A DNA stretch of 64,000 bases from Kribbella sindirgiensis (GTDB lineage Bacteria > Actinomycetota > Actinomycetes > Propionibacteriales > Kribbellaceae). The notes under the pieces were generated by a model that ran no database searches, was not told the DNA's origin, and saw only the letters and a program-made list of their open reading frames with translations. The position numbers were made by a program, and so were the translations under genes. The stretch is from the NCBI RefSeq assembly GCF_004331435.1, contig NZ_SJKA01000013.1, positions 62,001 through 126,000 on the forward strand, read 5' to 3'. Of the stretch, positions 50,237 to 60,838 are shown one piece after another; the stretch's first letter is position 1, and each line of letters opens with the position of its first letter.

Positions 50237-50325
50237 CGGACACCCCTCACATAGACCCCGTCCCTACACTTGTAGGACGTCCTCACCGGCCATCTGGTTG
50301 GCTCAGCGTACCGGAGGAGCTGCCC

Positions 50326-50829
50326 ATGGAGATCGCGCTGAGCGCGGCGGACATCACCACGGTCCCCGCGGACGCGATCGTGAACGCCGCCCATCACGCA
50401 TTGCGCGGCGGTGGCGGCGTCGACGGCGCGATCCATCGGGCCGGCGGCCGCGAGTTCCTCGCGGAGCTCATCGAGCGGTACCCGAACGGCACTCCCACCG
50501 GTACGGCGGTATGGACCACGGCCGGTGCGCTACCGGCGTCGTACGTGATCCACGTGGTCGGGCCGAACTTCACCGCGGGGCAGCGGGATCCGGCGCTGCT
50601 CGAGTCCTGCTACCGCAACGCGTTGCGGATCGCGGACGAACTCGACGTACGCACGATGACCTTGCCCGCGGTCTCGGCCGGAATCTACGGCTGGCCCGCG
50701 CAGTCCGCCGCGGACATCGCCGTACAGACGCTGCGCCGTACGCCGACCACCGTCGCCAAGGCCACCTTCTGCCTGGTGGAGCCGCGGCTCTACAAGGCGT
50801 TCGGAAACGCAACAGCGGCCGGGGAGTGA
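50326..50829 (+). CDS. Macro-domain ADP-ribose-binding protein (O-acetyl-ADP-ribose deacetylase type)
   Basis: 167 residues, single macro domain. ADP-ribose site: DAIVNAAHHALRGGGGVDGAIHRAGG, and PAVSAGIYGWP for the phosphate loop. The catalytic Asn/Asp of the MacroD class are in VNAA and VDGA. GGAGGAG precedes the ATG. It lies between, and opposite to, the two L,D-transpeptidase genes. The stop codon is inside the loop of a 13-bp terminator stem. Confidence 0.93.
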   Translation: MEIALSAADITTVPADAIVNAAHHALRGGGGVDGAIHRAGGREFLAELIERYPNGTPTGTAVWTTAGALPASYVIHVVGPNFTAGQRDPALLESCYRNALRIADELDVRTMTLPAVSAGIYGWPAQSAADIAVQTLRRTPTTVAKATFCLVEPRLYKAFGNATAAGE

Positions 50830-50843
50830 GCTCCCCGGCCGCT
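50814..50843. terminator. Terminator enclosing the macro-gene stop codon
   Basis: AGCGGCCGGGGAG (50814-50826) and CTCCCCGGCCGCT (50831-50843) are exact complements; the TGA stop lies in the TGAG loop. It can serve the convergent L,D-transpeptidase as well. Confidence 0.75.
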
Positions 50844-50852
50844 GCGTTCAGT

Positions 50853-51440
50853 TCACTTGCTGTAGACGACGACCCGGTCGCCGATCTTCACCCGGGCGAA
50901 GACCCAGGCGATCTTCTTCTTGTCGCGGATGTTCGCGCAGCCGTGGGAGGCGCCGTTGTAACCGCGGGCCTTGAAGTCCGAGGAGTAGTGCACCGCCTGG
51001 CCGCCGCTGAAGAACATCGCGTACGGCATCTTGGTGTGGTAGAGCGACGACACGTGGTTCTTCGACTTGCGGTAGACGCGGAAGACGCCGTTGCGCGTCG
51101 GGGTCCGGCTGGAGCCGAACCGGACGTCCATCACCTGCACCGGCTTGCCGTTCACCATGTAGACCAGCTTGCGGGTCTTCTTGTTGATGCACAGCACGCG
51201 ACCCTTGGTCATGCAGCGGCGGTCGATGCGGTACTTGGCGAGCAGCTTGCTGTTCGAGGTCGCCTTCTTCGCCGAGGCGGCCTTCGGCGGCAGACCGACC
51301 GGAGCCGGGGCCGTCGTCGAATTCTGCGCCGACGTCACAACCTGAGGCGCGGCCTCAGCCGAAGTGGTCGCCGACAGTGCGCCGACGCCCACGAACGCGG
51401 CGGCCGTCAGGGTAGCGCCGAACTTACGCAGAATGCCCAT
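50853..51440 (-). CDS. Secreted L,D-transpeptidase (YkuD domain only)
   Basis: 195 residues. Signal peptide (LTAAAFVGVGALSATTSAEA), a Lys/Ala linker, then YkuD with NGASHGCANIRDKKKI (catalytic His and Cys). The segment SLYHTKMPYAMFFSGGQAVHYSSDF is nearly identical to the neighbour at 49445-50236 (KLYDSKMPYAMFF), so these are duplicates, but this copy has lost or never had the peptidoglycan-binding domain. Confidence 0.92.
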   Translation of the reverse strand: MGILRKFGATLTAAAFVGVGALSATTSAEAAPQVVTSAQNSTTAPAPVGLPPKAASAKKATSNSKLLAKYRIDRRCMTKGRVLCINKKTRKLVYMVNGKPVQVMDVRFGSSRTPTRNGVFRVYRKSKNHVSSLYHTKMPYAMFFSGGQAVHYSSDFKARGYNGASHGCANIRDKKKIAWVFARVKIGDRVVVYSK

Positions 51441-51573
51441 GTTTCCCTTGTCCTTCCCCCAAAGAGTGCTTCCACAAGACAGACGTCGCTACTTCACGTC
51501 TGGTTGGTAACGAATCAAAACTTTCTTCCCCCGCCACTGCCCCACCAATGGCCGAGAAAGTATGTATCACACC

Positions 51574-51598
51574 GACGGAGCCCGGGGCACGCTCCGTC
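51574..51598. terminator. Hairpin downstream of gltX
   Basis: GACGGAGC (51574-51581) and GCTCCGTC (51591-51598), perfect 8-bp stem, 24 bases past the gltX stop on the minus strand. No T-tract. Confidence 0.55.
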
Positions 51599-51621
51599 AG
51601 CCACCGTGTCCAGTTCGTGCC

Positions 51622-53282
51622 CTAGGAGGTCAGTGCACGCAGCCGGCGCAGTACTTCGGACGCGCCCAGGGCCTGCGCGGTCGCGTGCAGGTCGGGGCTG
51701 CGGGTGGCGCCGGTGATCGCGACGCGGACCAGCTGCGAGGCCTCCCGGATCGAACCGACGTACGCGTCCGGATTCTTCTTGTATTCCTTGGCGTTCGGCG
51801 CGAACCGGTGCTTGCCGGCGAGCGCGCGGATCTGGTCGAACCACTCCTGCGGGTCGTCGAGATGCTCGTACTGAGCCACCAGGTCCGCGGCGAACGCGGT
51901 GACGACCTCCGGCGCGACACCGAGCGGAACCAGCCGCTCGTCCGCCGGTCCGTCCACCGGAACGAACAGCTCGGTGAAGAAGAACCCGTACGCCGGCCGG
52001 AAGTCCGACCACTTGCGCAGGTCCTTGCGGGGGTTCTCGACACCGTCGCGCTCGACCGCGAGCGCCCGCAGCGCGAGGTCCTTCTCGTTGTCGAGCACGG
52101 GAACGAGGTCAGCGTCGTACTCCACGGCCCAGGCACGCACCGCGTCGAGGATCTGCTGCCCACTCAGCGTCGCGATGTGGTCGGCGCTGAGGTCCTCGAG
52201 CTTCACCAGGTCGACCAGCGGGCCGGCGACACCGCACAGGCTCAGGTCGATCGGCGTCGCCAGCGCCTCGGCCAGCGGCACCTCCGCGAGCCGGCCGTTC
52301 GCCAGGCCGCGCAGGTAGTACAGGACCGCGTCGGCCGGGTAGCCCGCACCGATGTAGAAGTCGACGCCGGCTTCAGGATCCTTGCGCTTCGAGAGCTTCC
52401 GCTTGCCGCCCGGGATCTGCTTCATCAGCGGCGCGATGTGCGCGTACGTGATCGGCTCGAACTCGAGCGCCGCGAACAGCTGCTGGTGCAACGGCACCGA
52501 CGAGATCCACTCGTCGCCGCGGATCACCAGGTTCACCCGCATCAGATGGTCGTCGACCGCATGCGCGAAGTGGTACGTCGGGAGCCGCGGCGACTGGTCC
52601 GAAGACTTCAGGATCACCGCGTCGTTGCGGTTCGCCTCGTGCTCGAGCCGGTCGCGGATCGCGTCCACGAAGCTGGTCCGCGTCTCGCCCTCAGGTGCCC
52701 GGAAACGCACGACGTACGGCGTTCCCTCGGCCAGCTTGGCGGCGACGTCGGCGGGGTCCGCGTCGCGCCAGATCGCCCACTTGCCGTAGTACCCGGTGGG
52801 GACCTTCGAGGCCTGCTGGCGGGCGGTGATGTCGGCGAGCTCGTCCTTCGTCGCGAAGCACAGGTACGCCTTGCCCTGCCGGAGCAGGTGCCGCACGTAG
52901 GTGAGGTAGATCTGCTCGCGCTCGGACTGCACGTACGGCCCGTACGAACCGCGGTTGCGGTCCTCGTCGGAGCTGATGTGGAAGTACTCGAAGGCGCGGT
53001 CGAACTGCTCCAGCGCCCCCTCGACCTCACGCGCCTGGTCGGTGTCCTCGATCCGTACCACGTACACGCCGCCGGAGTCCGTCGCGACGTCCCGGTCGAT
53101 CATCCCGACGTAGATACCGCCGATGTGGATGAAACCGGTCGGCGACGGGCCGATCCGCGTGACCTTCGCACCCTCCGGCAGGTCCCGTGCCGGATACCGC
53201 TCTTCCCAGTGCCCCGGCTCCGGGAGATCCGCCGGGAAGAGTCCGTCTACCACCGCGCGGTCGATCATCAGCTCTTCGACCA

Positions 53283-53283
<1 letters not shown>
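51622..53283 (-). CDS. gltX: Glutamyl-tRNA synthetase, atypical long form
   Basis: 553 residues, longer than the usual 470-490. Class I motifs: RIGPSPTGFIHIGGIYVG (HIGH reads HIGG) and KLSKRKDPEAG for KMSKS. The VRIEDTDQAREVEGA segment matches the GluRS clade found mainly in Clostridia and relatives rather than standard actinobacterial GltX. Two ATG choices (53283, 53268) arise from a 15-base tandem duplication; 53283 overlaps the typA stop by one base. It may be a second, acquired GluRS. Confidence 0.85.

Positions 53284-53295
<12 letters not shown>
53266..53295. repeat. 15-bp exact tandem duplication at the typA/gltX junction
   Basis: CATCAGCTCTTCGAC occurs twice in direct succession (53266-53280, 53281-53295). 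It duplicates the typA C-terminal codons, the stop region and the gltX ribosome-site/ATG, giving gltX two start codons 15 bases apart. Confidence 0.85.
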
Positions 53296-55145
<1,850 letters not shown>

Positions 55146-55228
55146 GAAGGAGCGCTCCAGTCATCAGAGGGTGTGTAGGCGGCTACGGCTGGTTTCACGT
55201 GCCACTCGACACAGGGCGCAGCCCTCTC

Positions 55229-55234
55229 ATTCTA
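55229..55234 (-). promoter_or_regulatory. Putative typA -10 element
   Basis: Minus-strand TAGAAT, about 84 bases upstream of typA, implies a leader of about 75 bases. The -35 is weak. Confidence 0.35.
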
Positions 55235-55282
55235 CCCGTCACCGCTCGTGTCCAGAAAACGGGAAGGTCCTTGACGTTTGTT

Positions 55283-55298
55283 GACTGGACGTCCAGTC
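55283..55298. promoter_or_regulatory. 16-bp perfect palindrome, probable TetR operator
   Basis: GACTGGACGTCCAGTC is self-complementary and is followed by TATAGA (55299-55304, possible -10). It lies about 130 bases upstream of the TetR gene. The site may control the TetR gene or the divergent typA-gltX operon. The remaining bases to 55430 show no gene. Confidence 0.75.
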
Positions 55299-55430
55299 TA
55301 TAGACGGCGCCTGGGGAGGGGCCGAAACCACGGGGGGTCAGCCCGAGGCGCCGGGCACGAGGATGGGGGGTTGCCCGGCGCTTCAGGCTTCGACCAACGG
55401 CGCCTTCGGACTTCCTCCGGAAGGGAACCA

Positions 55431-56066
55431 GTGCCGCGATCGGCGACCGTCAACCAGGAACTGCGGGAGCGCTCCCGCGAACGCATCCTGGCCGCGGCGC
55501 TCGAGACCTTCGCCGCCAAGGGGTACGAGGCGGCGTCGATCTCCGACATCACCGCCGCGGCCGGCGTCTCCCGCGGCCTGGTCTCGTACTACTTCGCCAC
55601 CAAGGAACAACTGGCCGCCGAGCTCCTGGACCGCTGGCTGGACGGCATCTCCGGTCTGCTGTCCATCCAGGGAACTCCTGATGAACGTTTGGCCGGCATC
55701 ATCGACGGCGCCCTGATGGCGGCCGCGACCACGCTCCCGATCCAGCGGCTCGCGATCACGCTGATGATGCAGCCGACCACCCACGACGTGTTCGCCCGCG
55801 TCGAGCAGGCCAAGTCCGCACGACTGTCGCTGGTCGAGGACGCGATCCGCGACGTGTTCGCGGCCCGCGGCGCCGCCGACCCGGCCGTCGAGGAAATGTT
55901 GCTCAGAGCAACCTTGGAGGGGGTGACCGTCAAACTCGCGATCTACCGCGAGACCTTCCCCCTGGAGGCAATCCGCACCCGCCTGTACGCCGGCTACGAC
56001 CTGCCCGCTCCGACCGCGCCACTGCCCGTCCTGTCACCCGCGGTCAGCCGTCTGCGTGCCAAATGA
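55431..56066 (+). CDS. TetR/AcrR family transcriptional regulator
   Basis: 211 residues from GTG with AAGGGA upstream. HTH about 10-55: ILAAALETFAAKGYEAASI, then VSRGLVSYYFATKEQL. The C-terminal domain has a FakR/BetI-like helical pattern. It converges with and overlaps the FAD monooxygenase gene by 33 bases. The palindrome at 55283-55298 is its likely autoregulatory site. Confidence 0.92.
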   Translation: MPRSATVNQELRERSRERILAAALETFAAKGYEAASISDITAAAGVSRGLVSYYFATKEQLAAELLDRWLDGISGLLSIQGTPDERLAGIIDGALMAAATTLPIQRLAITLMMQPTTHDVFARVEQAKSARLSLVEDAIRDVFAARGAADPAVEEMLLRATLEGVTVKLAIYRETFPLEAIRTRLYAGYDLPAPTAPLPVLSPAVSRLRAK

Positions 56067-57194
56067 CCCAGGTGGCGTCCAGTCGAAGATTCGCGTGCCG
56101 TTCCTGAGTGCGGCCCGCGGCGGGGTGATGCGGAGCATCTCGTTCCGCAGCCACTGCCCGCGTGCGCCGACCTCCGCCCCGGTCCGCCCCATCCACGCCG
56201 ACCGATTGACGATCCGCTGCGTACGTCGGTACCGCTGCGACTCGTACTCGCGCAGCCCAATCGCCAGCTCGCGGCCGGCCGGGATCACCAGCCCGAGCGT
56301 CACCGCGTCCTCGAGCGCCGAGTTCGCGCCCTGCCCGAGCGTCGGCAGCATCGGATGCGCCGCGTCCCCGATCAGCACCGTCCGCCCGATCGTGTACCGC
56401 GGCAGCGGCCGGTCCAGCACCCACACGTCGTGCCGGATCACCTCGTCCGTCGCCGCGATCAACGCCCGTACGTCAGGAGCCCACGCGGCGAAGTACTCAC
56501 GGACCGCCCGCACCTCGTCGTCGATCAGCCGGCCGCTCGGCATCGCGACGTACCCGTACCAATAGACCTCGTCGGCGCTGATCCGCAGCGCTCCGAACTC
56601 GGCGTTCGGCCCCCACGTCATCGCGAACCGGTCGTCGACCGTGGTGTCCGACATCGCGGCCCGCCAGCAACTGAAGCCGCTGTACTTCAATTCGCTGGAG
56701 AACAGGCTGTTGCGCGTGACGCTTCGGATCCCGTCCGCTCCGACGACGAGGTCGGCTCGCGCACTGTGTGTCCCGTCCGCGGACTCCCAGGTCACCCGGG
56801 CCCGCTCACCACCCACCGCCCCGGGTTCGACCTGGCTGACCCGGGCATCCGTCACCAGATCGGCGTCCTGCGCCTCGACCAGCGCCCGATGCAGCCGGCG
56901 CCGGTGAATCCCGATCATCCCGGTATCGTCGGCATCAGGTGCCTTGAGCAACCATTTCCCGTCCCACCGCCTGGTGCCGGCCGCGCGTACGCCGTACCCG
57001 CTCTGCCGGATCCGCTCCAGTGCCCCGAGCTCTGCGGCCGCGCGTTGTCCGTTGACGGTCACCACCAGTCCCGCGCCAACCTCCCCCAATTCCGGCGCGC
57101 TCTCCAGGACCCGGACCCGCCAGCCGCTGCGCCCCAACGCGGCAGCCGCTGCCAGCCCGCCGATCCCGGCCCCGATCACGATCGCCTCGTCCAT
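56034..57194 (-). CDS. FAD-dependent aromatic-type monooxygenase
   Basis: 386 residues from ATG at 57194; a GTG 9 bases upstream is an alternative. Rossmann AIVIGAGIGGLAAAAALGRSG, DG motif VVGADGIRSVTR, second FAD motif LIGDAAHPMLPTLGQGANSALEDAV. Matches the salicylate-hydroxylase/UbiH group (PF01494). It hydroxylates an unknown aromatic or polyketide substrate. It overlaps the TetR 3' end by 33 bases, tail to tail. Confidence 0.9.
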   Translation of the reverse strand: MDEAIVIGAGIGGLAAAAALGRSGWRVRVLESAPELGEVGAGLVVTVNGQRAAAELGALERIRQSGYGVRAAGTRRWDGKWLLKAPDADDTGMIGIHRRRLHRALVEAQDADLVTDARVSQVEPGAVGGERARVTWESADGTHSARADLVVGADGIRSVTRNSLFSSELKYSGFSCWRAAMSDTTVDDRFAMTWGPNAEFGALRISADEVYWYGYVAMPSGRLIDDEVRAVREYFAAWAPDVRALIAATDEVIRHDVWVLDRPLPRYTIGRTVLIGDAAHPMLPTLGQGANSALEDAVTLGLVIPAGRELAIGLREYESQRYRRTQRIVNRSAWMGRTGAEVGARGQWLRNEMLRITPPRAALRNGTRIFDWTPPGSFGTQTADRG

Positions 57195-57438
57195 GCCCTT
57201 CACCTTAGAAACGCAGAGGGCTCAGCACGTACAAAAGTTCATACGTCGGAGCGAGCGTCCCGCGGACGAGCTTTCCGGAACTTAACTGCCGCTGAGTGCA
57301 AACTTCCTTCCGGAAAGAAGGCCGGAACCATCAGCCGGACGACAACCGGAGCGGCGAAGCGGGTTGGGGAGGATCTTCTGCCCGATTCGGCACACGATCC
57401 TCCCCAAGTCTGGTCGCTCACCCCGGGGCCTGGAACAC

Positions 57439-58440
57439 CTAGCTGAAGACGGTCGAGTTGGGGCGAACTTCGCCGACTCGGATGCCCCCGCCGTACAGCG
57501 GGAAGGTGGCCTGCTGCTCGATCGCCTCGTGCTCTAGGCCAAGCCGACGTATGGCGGCTGCGATCACCACTGATGATGCTCTGGATGCGCCGTCCTCGAT
57601 CTTGACTGCGATGCCGCGGCCGTCTGCGAGTCCGACGGCGTACACGCCTTCGGCGCCGATCTTGCACAGCAGGCCGGGCACGGCGCGCATCAGCGCGGCC
57701 TCGTCGCGCCTACTCCCACTGGCATACTCGGGGTACTCCCGGAAGGCGGTCGCGATGCGGCCCTCATCGGTGTCTGCCGCGGCGGCTGCGAAGAGGCCGA
57801 AGGAGCGTGCGAGGCCGGCAAGGCTGATCGCCAGTAGTGGTGCTCCACAGCCGTCGACCGCGACGTGCGCGACCTTCTCGCCGGCGGAGTCTTCGATCGC
57901 CACGCGAATCGCCTGCTGCAACGGATGGTCCGGCGAGCGGTAGTCGTCACGCCCCCAGACGCCGTCCGGACTCTTCTCCCTGGCCGGATCGTGGATCGGC
58001 CAACCGTTGTGTACGCACGTCGCGATCATGGCGGCGTGCTTGCCGGAGCAGTTCATCGTGATCTGCTCCTGCGTGTGACCTGATCGGACCCACTCGTCCC
58101 GGCTCTGCTCGTCGTAGGGGTACGACGCCGGCGTACGCAACGCCGTCTCGTCCAGACCGACGCCGGCCAGGATCTCGCGGACGCCGGCCAGGTGGAACTG
58201 TTCGCCTGAGTGGGAGGCGCCTGACAGGGCGAGGAGGTTGCCGGTCAGGGGGAGGCCGTTGCGGAGCATGCCGAGGGATTGCATGGGTTTGTTGGACGAG
58301 CGCGGGAACATCGGCTGGTCCACGATGCCGGCGGACCAGGCGACGGTGCCGTCGGGGTCGGTCACGACGACGGAGCCGCGGTGGTGGCCTTCGACGAAGT
58401 CGCTGCGGACCACGTCGGCCAGGATCACAGGTTCGGTCAC
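57439..58440 (-). CDS. L-asparaginase II (thermolabile/rhizobial type)
   Basis: 333 residues from GTG at 58440, 6 bases behind TACAGT; an in-frame upstream extension is unsupported. PF06089-type pattern: FVEGHHRGSVVVTD, FPRSSNKPMQSL, SGASHSGEQFH, MNCSGKHAAMI, VDGCGAPLLAISL. The Ser-x2-Lys and Cys residues match the zinc-dependent ReAV-like enzymes. It hydrolyses asparagine to aspartate. The 244 bases between it and the monooxygenase contain no gene. Confidence 0.9.
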   Translation of the reverse strand: MTEPVILADVVRSDFVEGHHRGSVVVTDPDGTVAWSAGIVDQPMFPRSSNKPMQSLGMLRNGLPLTGNLLALSGASHSGEQFHLAGVREILAGVGLDETALRTPASYPYDEQSRDEWVRSGHTQEQITMNCSGKHAAMIATCVHNGWPIHDPAREKSPDGVWGRDDYRSPDHPLQQAIRVAIEDSAGEKVAHVAVDGCGAPLLAISLAGLARSFGLFAAAAADTDEGRIATAFREYPEYASGSRRDEAALMRAVPGLLCKIGAEGVYAVGLADGRGIAVKIEDGASRASSVVIAAAIRRLGLEHEAIEQQATFPLYGGGIRVGEVRPNSTVFS

Positions 58441-58446
58441 GGCTGA

Positions 58447-58452
58447 ACTGTA
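58447..58452 (-). promoter_or_regulatory. -10 element of the asparaginase gene (leaderless)
   Basis: Minus-strand TACAGT lies 6 bases before the GTG; no ribosome site. Confidence 0.5.
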
Positions 58453-58555
58453 CAGGTGCAAAACCCACAGTTGCGAATGAATCCGAGGCCCTGTGACCCG
58501 GCTCTCCGGCCGCATGGCCGGTCACGGTTTGGACTCTCGGGAGACCAGGTCTTGT

Positions 58556-58584
58556 CAATGGTTATTCCAATGGTTAGTTTAACC
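58556..58584 (+). promoter_or_regulatory. Direct repeat plus short palindrome upstream of the sugar operon
   Basis: CAATGGTTA occurs at 58556-58564 and 58568-58576 (12-base period), and GGTTA-GTT-TAACC (58572-58584) is palindromic. AT-rich in a GC-rich region, 66 bases before the binding-protein gene. Likely operator for a LacI-, ROK- or DeoR-type sugar regulator not in this window. Confidence 0.5.
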
Positions 58585-58649
58585 GCCACCCAAATCCCTC
58601 AGGGACGAACAGAAACCCCCAGGGTTCAACACGCAGGAGGGTCAGCACG

Positions 58650-59951
58650 ATGACGATGGACAGCTCGCGGCTTTCACGCCGTGGATTTCTCGGGATGGGA
58701 CTCGCCGCCGGCGTCATCACGTTGACGGCCTGCGGATCGGACAACGACAAGGCTTCGTCGGACGGGAACGCCACCGCCGCCAACCTGGTGATGACGGTGT
58801 GGGGCGGCGAGTCCGACAAGACGGCGTACCAGAAGCGGATCGACCTGCTGGTCAAGAAGTTCCCCGAACTGAAGGTGACCCTGCAGCTGATCCCGAACGA
58901 CGGCTACGCGCAGAAGGTCCAGACGATGATCGCCGGCGGCAAGGGCCCGGACATCATGCAGGTGGCCGAGAGCGTCAACGTCTACTCCAGCAAGAACCAG
59001 ATCCAGCCGCTCGACGAACTGGCGAGCAAGGCCGGGATCGACCTGGAGAAGCGGTTCGGCTCGATCGGCAAGCTGTACTCGTACCAGGACAAGGTCTACG
59101 CGATCCCGGACCGTTCCGGCGCCATGATCGTGTTCTACAACAAGACGCTGTTCGCGGCGAAGGGCATCGAGGCGCCGAGTGCGGACTGGACCTGGGACGA
59201 CGCGCTGGCGGCGTTCAAGGAGCTGACCGTCCCGGGCAAGCAGTGGGGCTACGCGGGCTCGGGCTGGTGGGCCCAGTGGTGGAGCTTCGTGTACCAGAAC
59301 GGCGGCAAGATCATCGACGACAGCGGCAAGCCCGCGGTCGCCACCGACGAGGTGATCGAGGCGCTGCAGTGGGCCGGTGACCTGATCTTCAAGCACGGCG
59401 TCGTACCGACCCAGAAGCAGTACGCCGACATGGGCGCCGACGTCGGCGGTGACGCGGCGTTCGCGAACGGCAAGGTCGCGATCAACACCACCGGCTTCTG
59501 GGGTATCAGCGGTCTGACCAAGAGCAAGATCGACTGGGACGTCGCGCCGCTGTGGAAGGGCAAGCAGCAGGCGGTGACGGCGTTCGGCAGCGGCCTGGCC
59601 GTCTCCCGGACGGCGAAGAACCCCGCCGCCGCGCTGAAGGCGATCGACTTCCTCACCTCGCCCGAGGCGCAGCAGCAGATCATCGCCACCGATCAGGACG
59701 TGCCGGCCAACATCGAGGTGCAGAAGAGCGAGGCGTTCCTGAAGCCGGCCTGGATGACGAAGCCGGTGAACATGAACGTCTTCGGTGAGTCGAGCGGCTT
59801 CGTGTACCGGGCGCCGTTCATCCCGCAGTGGAACGAGATGCAGAAGGCGTTCGACGACGGGCTGGCCGACTTCTGGCTCGGCAAGCAGGACGCGCGGACC
59901 GCGCTGACCGCGATCCAGAAGCGGCTCGAGACGATCGTCAAGCCGGCCTGA
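58650..59951 (+). CDS. Sugar ABC transporter substrate-binding lipoprotein (Tat-exported)
   Basis: 433 residues; AGGAGGG lies 7 bases before the ATG. The twin-arginine signal SRLSRRGFLG and lipobox LTAC with Cys28 mark a Tat-exported lipoprotein. Family-1 solute-binding fold (MTVWGGESDKTAYQKRIDLL, KGPDIMQVAE). First gene of an operon with two permeases and a GH35 galactosidase, overlapping the first permease by one base. Substrate is inferred to be a beta-galactoside. Confidence 0.92.
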   Translation: MTMDSSRLSRRGFLGMGLAAGVITLTACGSDNDKASSDGNATAANLVMTVWGGESDKTAYQKRIDLLVKKFPELKVTLQLIPNDGYAQKVQTMIAGGKGPDIMQVAESVNVYSSKNQIQPLDELASKAGIDLEKRFGSIGKLYSYQDKVYAIPDRSGAMIVFYNKTLFAAKGIEAPSADWTWDDALAAFKELTVPGKQWGYAGSGWWAQWWSFVYQNGGKIIDDSGKPAVATDEVIEALQWAGDLIFKHGVVPTQKQYADMGADVGGDAAFANGKVAINTTGFWGISGLTKSKIDWDVAPLWKGKQQAVTAFGSGLAVSRTAKNPAAALKAIDFLTSPEAQQQIIATDQDVPANIEVQKSEAFLKPAWMTKPVNMNVFGESSGFVYRAPFIPQWNEMQKAFDDGLADFWLGKQDARTALTAIQKRLETIVKPA

Positions 59952-60838
59952 TGTCGAGACTGCGCCGGCGCGAGGCGCTCTGGTTCTACCTGTTCGCCTC
60001 GCCCTGGATCATCGGGTTCGTCGTCTTTCTGCTCGGGCCGATGATCGCGTCGGTCTACATCTCGCTGACCGACTGGGACTCGTTCACGCCGCCGAAGTGG
60101 GTCGGGCTGCAGAACTACACCCGGCTGCTCACCGACGACCCGGTGTTCTGGAAGGCGTTGTGGAACACGTTCTACTACGCGGCGATCTCGGTCCCGCTCG
60201 GGCTGGTGATCGGCTTGTGGCTCGCGAACCTGCTGAACAAGCAGGTTCGCGCCCGCAAGGTGTTCCGCACGCTGATCTACCTGCCGACGCTGGTCCCGCT
60301 GGTGGCCACCGCGATGATCTTCAAGATGGTGCTGGCGCCGTCCGGGCCGCTGAACGACGTACTGGGGATCTTCCACCTCCCCGGTCCGTCGTGGCTGCTG
60401 GAGGCGGTGTGGGTGAAGCCGGCGCTGATCCTGCTGTCGGTCTGGGGTGCCGGCGGCGCGACCGTACTGTTGCTCGCGGCAATGAAGGGCATTCCCCGGG
60501 AGCTCTACGAGGCGGCCGAGGTGGACGGCGCGTCGGCGATCCGGCAGTTCTGGAGCATCACCGTCCCGCAGCTCACCCCGATCATCTTCTTCAACCTGAT
60601 CATGGGGCTGATCGGCGCGTTCCAGGTGTTCTCCCAGGTCTACATCCTGACCAAGGGCGGCCCGAACAACGCCAGCCAGATGATGGTGCCGATGCTGTTC
60701 GACGAGGCGTTCAACTTCTACCACATGGGGTACGCCTCGGCGATCTCGTGGCTGTTGTTCGCGGTGATCCTGGTGTTCACCCTGCTGGCCTTCCGCACCG
60801 CCCGGCGCTGGGTGTTCTACGAGACCGAGGTGAAGTGA
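59951..60838 (+). CDS. ABC transporter permease, MalF/UgpA type
   Basis: 295 residues, six membrane helices beginning FYLFASPWIIGFVVFLLGP. The EAA loop is EAAEVDGASAIRQF, then ITVPQLTPI. One-base overlaps (TGATG) link it to both neighbours. No ATPase gene is in the operon, as is common in actinobacteria, which share one MsiK-type ATPase. Confidence 0.95.
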   Translation: MSRLRRREALWFYLFASPWIIGFVVFLLGPMIASVYISLTDWDSFTPPKWVGLQNYTRLLTDDPVFWKALWNTFYYAAISVPLGLVIGLWLANLLNKQVRARKVFRTLIYLPTLVPLVATAMIFKMVLAPSGPLNDVLGIFHLPGPSWLLEAVWVKPALILLSVWGAGGATVLLLAAMKGIPRELYEAAEVDGASAIRQFWSITVPQLTPIIFFNLIMGLIGAFQVFSQVYILTKGGPNNASQMMVPMLFDEAFNFYHMGYASAISWLLFAVILVFTLLAFRTARRWVFYETEVK

